Below are positions 20,085-24,673 of a stretch of DNA of 24,673 bases, piece after piece. The translations under genes were made by a program, and so were the position numbers. Source of the stretch: Deltaproteobacteria bacterium (GTDB taxonomy: Bacteria > Desulfobacterota > DSM-4660 > Desulfatiglandales > HGW-15); the NCBI GenBank assembly GCA_019308985.1, contig JAFDHB010000037.1, forward strand, positions 1 through 24,673, in the 5' to 3' direction. The notes below the pieces were generated by a model. That model was not told the origin of the DNA, made no database searches, and worked only from the letters and a program-made list of their open reading frames with translations. Within the stretch, counting starts at the first letter, position 1. Each line of letters begins with the position of its first letter.

Positions 20085-23000
20085 TCATTTATCATGGTTA
20101 TTACCTGCTCTTCACTAAGTCCCATGAGGTTGACCGCACCTGACCTGCAAGAGGACACGCAAAGACCGCACCCTTTGCACAGTGCGGGGTTGATCTCGAT
20201 AAAAGCACGGTCTCTACCCTCTTCCACCATGCGCGGGGCAGAGTAGGGGCAGATGGATACGCAAACACCGCAATGACTGCATTGCACCTGGTCCACCGTG
20301 GCAACCGTACCGCTTACCCGGAGAGATTTCCGGGCCAGTAATGTGCTAGCCCTCGAAGAAGCAGCCAGGGCCTGAGCTATGGACTCATCAATGGACTTGG
20401 GGTAGTGGGCCATGCCGCACAGGAAAACGCCCTCGGTTGCAAATTCAGAGGGCCCCAGCTTTGCATGGGCCTCTACGAAGAAACCATCTTCGTTCAGCGG
20501 CACCTTGAAAAACCGGGCCAAATCCTCTTGACCGCGGGATATGATTGCTGATGCGAGGGCAACAAGATCAGCCCTGATCAAAAGGTCTTCACCCAGTATA
20601 GGATCAGAGAACCTGACTTCCAGACCGTTCTTTTTAGATATCACCTGGGGCTTCTCATCAAGGGAAAAGGCAACGAACATGATCCCCTTCAACCTGGCCT
20701 CCCTGTAAAGGTATTCCCGCTCCCCGTACGTCCTCAGGTCCCTGTAAAGGATATAGACATCCGCCTCAGGGTTCAGTTCTTTTATAAAGAGTGCGCTCTC
20801 AATGGCGTGGGTGCAACAAACCCTTGAACAATAGGGCTTGTCCGGCTCTCTCGACCCCACGCATTGGATGAAAACGACGGTTTCCAAAGCCTTGATCCTG
20901 GCGCCATCCTCCTTGAACATCCTGTCCAGCTCAAGGTGAGTCACGACTCTCGGATCCTTCCCGTAGAGGTATTCCCGAGGTTTCAATTCTTCTGCGCCTG
21001 TCGCAATGATGGCGACACCGTGTTCTATTTCCCTTGTCTCTCCCGCTGTACTTACTGTCCCAAGTGTGGTACGGAAGTTTCCTACGAACCCTTCAACGGA
21101 TATAATCTCTCTTCCCTTGTATACCTCAATGTTGGGATCGGTTTCCACGGACTGGATCAAGGACCTGACCTTCCCTTGGATATCTTCGCCTCTCCACGTT
21201 CGGAACAGCTCCAGGGCATTACCGCCCAGTTCTGAATGTCTTTCCACAAGGCAGACCTGGTATCCCTGCCTCGACAGGTTCCTTGCAGCCGCCATCCCCG
21301 CTATTCCTCCCCCTATCACGAGAGCCCTCTGGTTGATATCCAGGGTCGTCTCCTCCAGGGGCTCCATCAGCGCGACCTTTGCAACGGCCATTCGCACCAG
21401 GTCCTTGGCCTTTTCCGTCGCCTCTGCGGGATTGTCCCTGTGTACCCATGAGTCCTGGTTCCTGATGTTTGTCATCTCCAGCAGGTACTTGTTCAGCCCG
21501 GCGCTCGCGAGAGTGTCCTGGAACAAGGGTTCATGTGTCTTTGGCGTACAGGCCGCCACTACTATCCTGTTCAGATCCTCTTCGCTGATGATCCTGGCCA
21601 TTATCTCCTGGGTGTCCTGGGAACAGGTGTAAAGGTTGTCCGTGACATATTCCACGTAAGGGAGAGACGCCGCATACTCCTTCAGTTCCTCCATGTCAAT
21701 AACGGAGCTTATGTTGACCCCGCAATGGCACAGGAATACCCCTATGCGAGGGCTTTGTCCCTGGATGTTTTTCTCTTGGATAGGGGGCTGCTTTGCAGTC
21801 AGGGTACTTCTTGATTCGCTGAGAATCGCTCCTGCCTCTGCGGATGCGGCACCGGCCTCAATAACGGATTGGGGGATATCCTTGGGTCCCTGGCAGGTCC
21901 CACAGACAAAGACTCCGTCCCGGGAGGAACTGACCGGGCTGAAGGTCTCGGTCCTGTAAAACCCGCCTTCCGTAAGGCTCACATCGAGCCTTCCGGCCAC
22001 GTCAAGGGCCTCTTGAGAGGATTCAAGTCCCACGGACAGGACCACCATCTCAAAGGTCTCCTGTACTACTTTCTCCTTCTCATCCACATATGTAACGATC
22101 AAGTCGTCTCCCTCTGGATCAGGCTCGATTGCCGGGACCCTGGACCTGATGAAGCGAACACCATGCCGTTCCCTTGCATCATTGTAATACCTTTCGAAGT
22201 CCTTGCCATGCGTCCTGATATCCATGTAGAAGATGGCGCAATCAAGCGCCCGACCCTCATGCTCCTTTGCGATCAGAGCCTCCTTTATCGCATACATGCA
22301 ACACACGGAGGAGCAGTAACCGTTGTCACCATGGTGGACTCCCCTGGACCCTACGCACTGAACCCATGCAATCTTTTGGGGCACCTTCTTGTCGGACGGC
22401 CTGACCAAATGTCCCGCAGTTGGTCCTGAGGCGGAGAGGATCCTCTCGAATTCCATGGATGTCACTATGTTGGGATGCCTGGAATAGGCGTAGGCCTTGT
22501 ATGCCGATGGATCGAACGTCTTCAAGCCTCCTGATAGAATAATGGAGCCAACTTCAAGTTCAATGGTCTCTTCATGTCGATCATGGGTCTCAATTGTAAC
22601 GGCCTTGGCGCCGCAGGCATCCACGCATTGATAGCACTCTGAGCAAATGCCGCAGTTGAGGCACCGCCTTGCCTCTGAAAGCACCTGTTCTTCCGTAAAA
22701 CCCAACTGGACCTCTTTGAAGTTGCAAATTCTCTTTTCAGGACTCAGCCTCGGCATCCGGGTCCGAGGCCTGGGCACGTATTCATCCCGGGGTATATCCT
22801 TGGCCTCCTCCCATACTCTCTCTCTTCCCTCCCTGAGATCAAGGCCCTTGATGAACCTGTCTATGGAGACTGCCGCCTGCTTTCCCGCTTCTATGGCCTC
22901 GATCACGGTCCTCGGGCCTGTCACAGCGTCGCCGCCGGCAAAGATGTCAGGATCGTCCGTCTGAAGCGTTAAAGGATCCACCTTCATCGTGCCCCATTCC

Positions 23001-24523
23001 GTCAGGCTGCAAGCGCATTCCGGCCCCAGGCACGCCCAGTCCGACTCCTGGCCTATTGCAGGGATCACATTGTCCACTTCAATTACAAACTCCGATCCCT
23101 GCACGGGGATTGGACGGCGACGGCCGCTCTCATCCGGGTCCCCGAGCTTCATCTTGAGGCACTCTATTGCCTTTACCCTACCCTTCTCCCCGATAATCCG
23201 CTTGGGGCTGGTCAGGGTGTGTATCTCTATTCCCTCTTCTTCGCACTCCTCGATTTCTTCTTCATTGGCAGGCATCTCTTCAAAGGTGCGCCTGTAAAGG
23301 ACAAAGGCCTCCTTTGCGCCAAGCCTGAGGGCCGTCCTGACCGAATCCATGGCCACATTTCCGCCCCCGATCACCGCCACCCGTTCCCCAAGTTTTACTT
23401 CTTTTCCCAGGTTCACGTCCCTCAGGAAATCCACGCCCGGGTAACAACCATCCAGGTCCTCGCCCTCTATGCCCATGCGTTTACATTCCTGGGCACCTAT
23501 GGCCAGAAAGACGGCCTTGAAGCCTTCCTTCCTGAACTGGGCTATGGAGACGTCCTTGCCGACCTCGATCCCGGCATTTATCGTCACACCCATATCCTTG
23601 ATCACCTGGATCTCGGCCCGGATGATATCCCTCGGCAGCCTGTACTCTGGAATACCTACGGAAAGCATACCCCCCGGGACAGGCAATTTCTCATATATGG
23701 TAACCTTGTATCCCTTTATGGCAAGATAGTAGGCGCAGGACAGTCCCGCAGGCCCTGAACCGATGATGGCAACCTTCTCTTCCCGCTTCTCTTCTATTTC
23801 GGGGATGTACCTGGTCCGGGAGTTGAGGTCCAGGTCGGCTACGAACCGCTTTATGAAATCAATGGCAACAGGTTCGTCTACCTCGCCCCTGGTGCAAATG
23901 GATTCGCATGGGTGATGGCAAACCCGGCCGCATATGGCGGGCAGGGGGTTTTCCTGCTTGATAAGCTCAAGGGCTTCCTTGTATTTCCCGCTGGCAACGA
24001 GGGCAATATATCCCTGTACGCTGATATGGGCCGGGCAGGCTATCTTGCATGGGGCCTTACCCCTCTTGGATACTGCATAGGCACTGGGAATCGCCTGGGC
24101 ATACTTCTTGTATATGGCCTTTCTCGTGACCATGTTCTGGTCATATTCACTGGGGAGGGAAACCGGGCATACCTCCACGCAGTCACCGCATGCGGTACAT
24201 CTGGTCTCGTCTATGTACCTGGGCCTCTTCTTTATAGAGACCTTGAAACGACCCGGAGAGCCTTCTACTCTTTCTACTTCACCGCAGGTAATCAAGTTGA
24301 TGTTGGGATTCCGGCCGACCTCGACCAGCTTCGGTGAGATGATTCACATGGCACAATCGTTGGTGGGAAAGGTCTTGTCCAGCTCACTCATCATGCCGCC
24401 GATGGCGGACGATTTCTCAAGAAGGTGTACCAAGTACCCTGACTCGGCAAGATCCAGGGCCGCCTGCATACCGGCGATTCCACCTCCCACTACAAGGACA
24501 GAACCAACAGGCTTCTCACTCAT
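20078..24523 (-). CDS. hdrA: HdrA-NfnB-HdrA fusion flavoprotein, selenoprotein (UGA at codon 60)
   Basis: About 1481 residues when TGA 24344-24346 is read as selenocysteine. Order: HdrA FAD-binding start VLVVGGGIAGMQAALDLA (9-26), TFPTNDCAM-Sec60-IISPKLVEVGR, ferredoxin motif CTACGDCVEVCP (109-120), NfnB/GltD-like N-terminus with cysteines near 159-163 and 198-210, FAD site GSGPAG (255-260), NAD(P)H site IGGGNVAMDS (385-394), GGDAVTGP (530-537), a Cys-rich turn CLNCGICSECYQC (621-633), the rest of the first HdrA (QCVGSRG...CSSVCCMYA, 722-744), then a second HdrA (926-1481) with FLCHCGVNIS, GGGIAGMAAA (1071-1080), QCVGSRE...CSRVCC and two C-terminal ferredoxin motifs (1415-1426, 1449-1459). 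Both sides of the UGA align to one HdrA with no frame change. Start ATG 24523 fits MSEKPVGSVLVVGGG; the ribosome-binding site is weak. It probably links NAD(P)H, ferredoxin and HdrBC, possibly with flavin-based bifurcation. Confidence 0.88.
24315..24346 (-). promoter_or_regulatory. UGA selenocysteine codon with candidate bacterial SECIS hairpin
   Basis: The UGA is 24344-24346. Downstream on the transcript, CCGA (24334-24331), bulge AG, CU, loop GGUCGA, GG and UCGG (24318-24315) form a small hairpin. The loop starts with GGUC 17 bases after the UGA; as recalled, the E. coli fdhF element also has GGUC in its apical loop at nearly the same distance. The stem is short, so the hairpin itself is a weaker call than the Sec codon. 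Confidence 0.6.
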
Positions 24524-24673
24524 GGCTTGAATAAGATCTCCGTGACAATTATCAATTGAACCGCATCGCGGATTTGTGTGGGTGGACACTATATATTGTA
24601 CCAAGATGGTTGTTTATGATTGGCTTTGAGTATAAAGTAGCTTGAAGGGGGTCATGCCGGAGACCGGCGGAGA
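24524..24673. other. Upstream region of hdrA, to window edge
   Basis: A+T-rich leader. On the minus strand there are TATACT (24627-24632) with a poor -35, and TACAATATATAG (24592-24603), so no promoter is assigned. CAATTGATAATTG (24548-24560 read on the minus strand) has CAATT/AATTG arms and may be a binding site. At the right edge, GCCGG-AGA-CCGGC (24656-24668) is a perfect short hairpin of REP type. Confidence 0.4.

Noticed and set aside
24344..24604. Separate 86-residue ORF upstream of hdrA
   Set aside because: It is the N-terminal piece of HdrA (from ATG 24523) ending at the UGA read as selenocysteine; codons before 24523 look non-coding.
24654..24673. Possible start of a plus-strand gene at the right edge (ATG after GGGGG)
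   Set aside because: Only six codons are visible and the sequence is a perfect GCCGG-AGA-CCGGC hairpin, more like a REP element.

Overview
The window looks like chromosome of an anaerobic, flagellated Desulfobacterota (former Deltaproteobacteria) species, probably a sulfate reducer or a syntrophic/aromatic-acid degrader. The evidence is gene content only: a CsrA-FliW flagellar module, a ferredoxin-rich 2-oxoacid oxidoreductase, a TRAP carboxylate transporter, HdrABC-type electron transfer proteins, and an HdrA that must read an in-frame UGA as selenocysteine. No rRNA, tRNA or CRISPR array was seen.

Layout. Positions 1-1763 (+) hold the end of a flagellar operon: flgK (3' end), flgL, csrA, fliW. 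Positions 2206-4524 (+) hold one long gene fusing a cysteine synthase to a cysteinyl-tRNA-synthetase-like protein with degraded catalytic signatures. Positions 4972-5617 (+) hold a CBS-pair plus ACT-like protein broken by a +1 shift at a C6 run. A convergent glyoxalase-fold gene (5663-6079, -) follows, then a 350-bp element with nested perfect inverted repeats. Positions 6540-11296 (-) are a five-gene operon (gamma, delta, alpha, FAD subunit, beta with fused ferredoxin) whose composition matches NAD-dependent phenylglyoxylate dehydrogenase (PadEFGHI type). Divergent from it is a TRAP transporter, dctP-dctQ-dctM (11681-14996, +).

Positions 15.0-18.65 kb look like an accessory island. They hold palindromic repeat sequences, a RelB/ParE-type toxin-antitoxin pair (+), a minus-strand group of SRPBCC protein, fatty-acid-hydroxylase-fold membrane protein and PAS protein, and a HigBA-like toxin-antitoxin pair (-) whose promoter would give a leaderless toxin mRNA.

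Positions 18661-24523 (-) are an hdrA-hdrC-hdrB operon. The HdrA protein is about 1481 residues and combines a first HdrA interrupted by an NfnB/GltD-like NAD(P)H module with a second complete HdrA. Its N-terminus (residues 1-59) is separated from the rest by UGA at residue 60, in the context CAM-U, the position known to carry Cys or Sec in HdrA families.

Inferred logic: the TRAP system may import a carboxylate that the Pad-like complex oxidises to an acyl-CoA while reducing ferredoxin or NAD. The Hdr-Nfn protein would exchange electrons between NAD(P)H, ferredoxin and a disulfide or other acceptor through HdrBC. The substrates cannot be read from the sequence.
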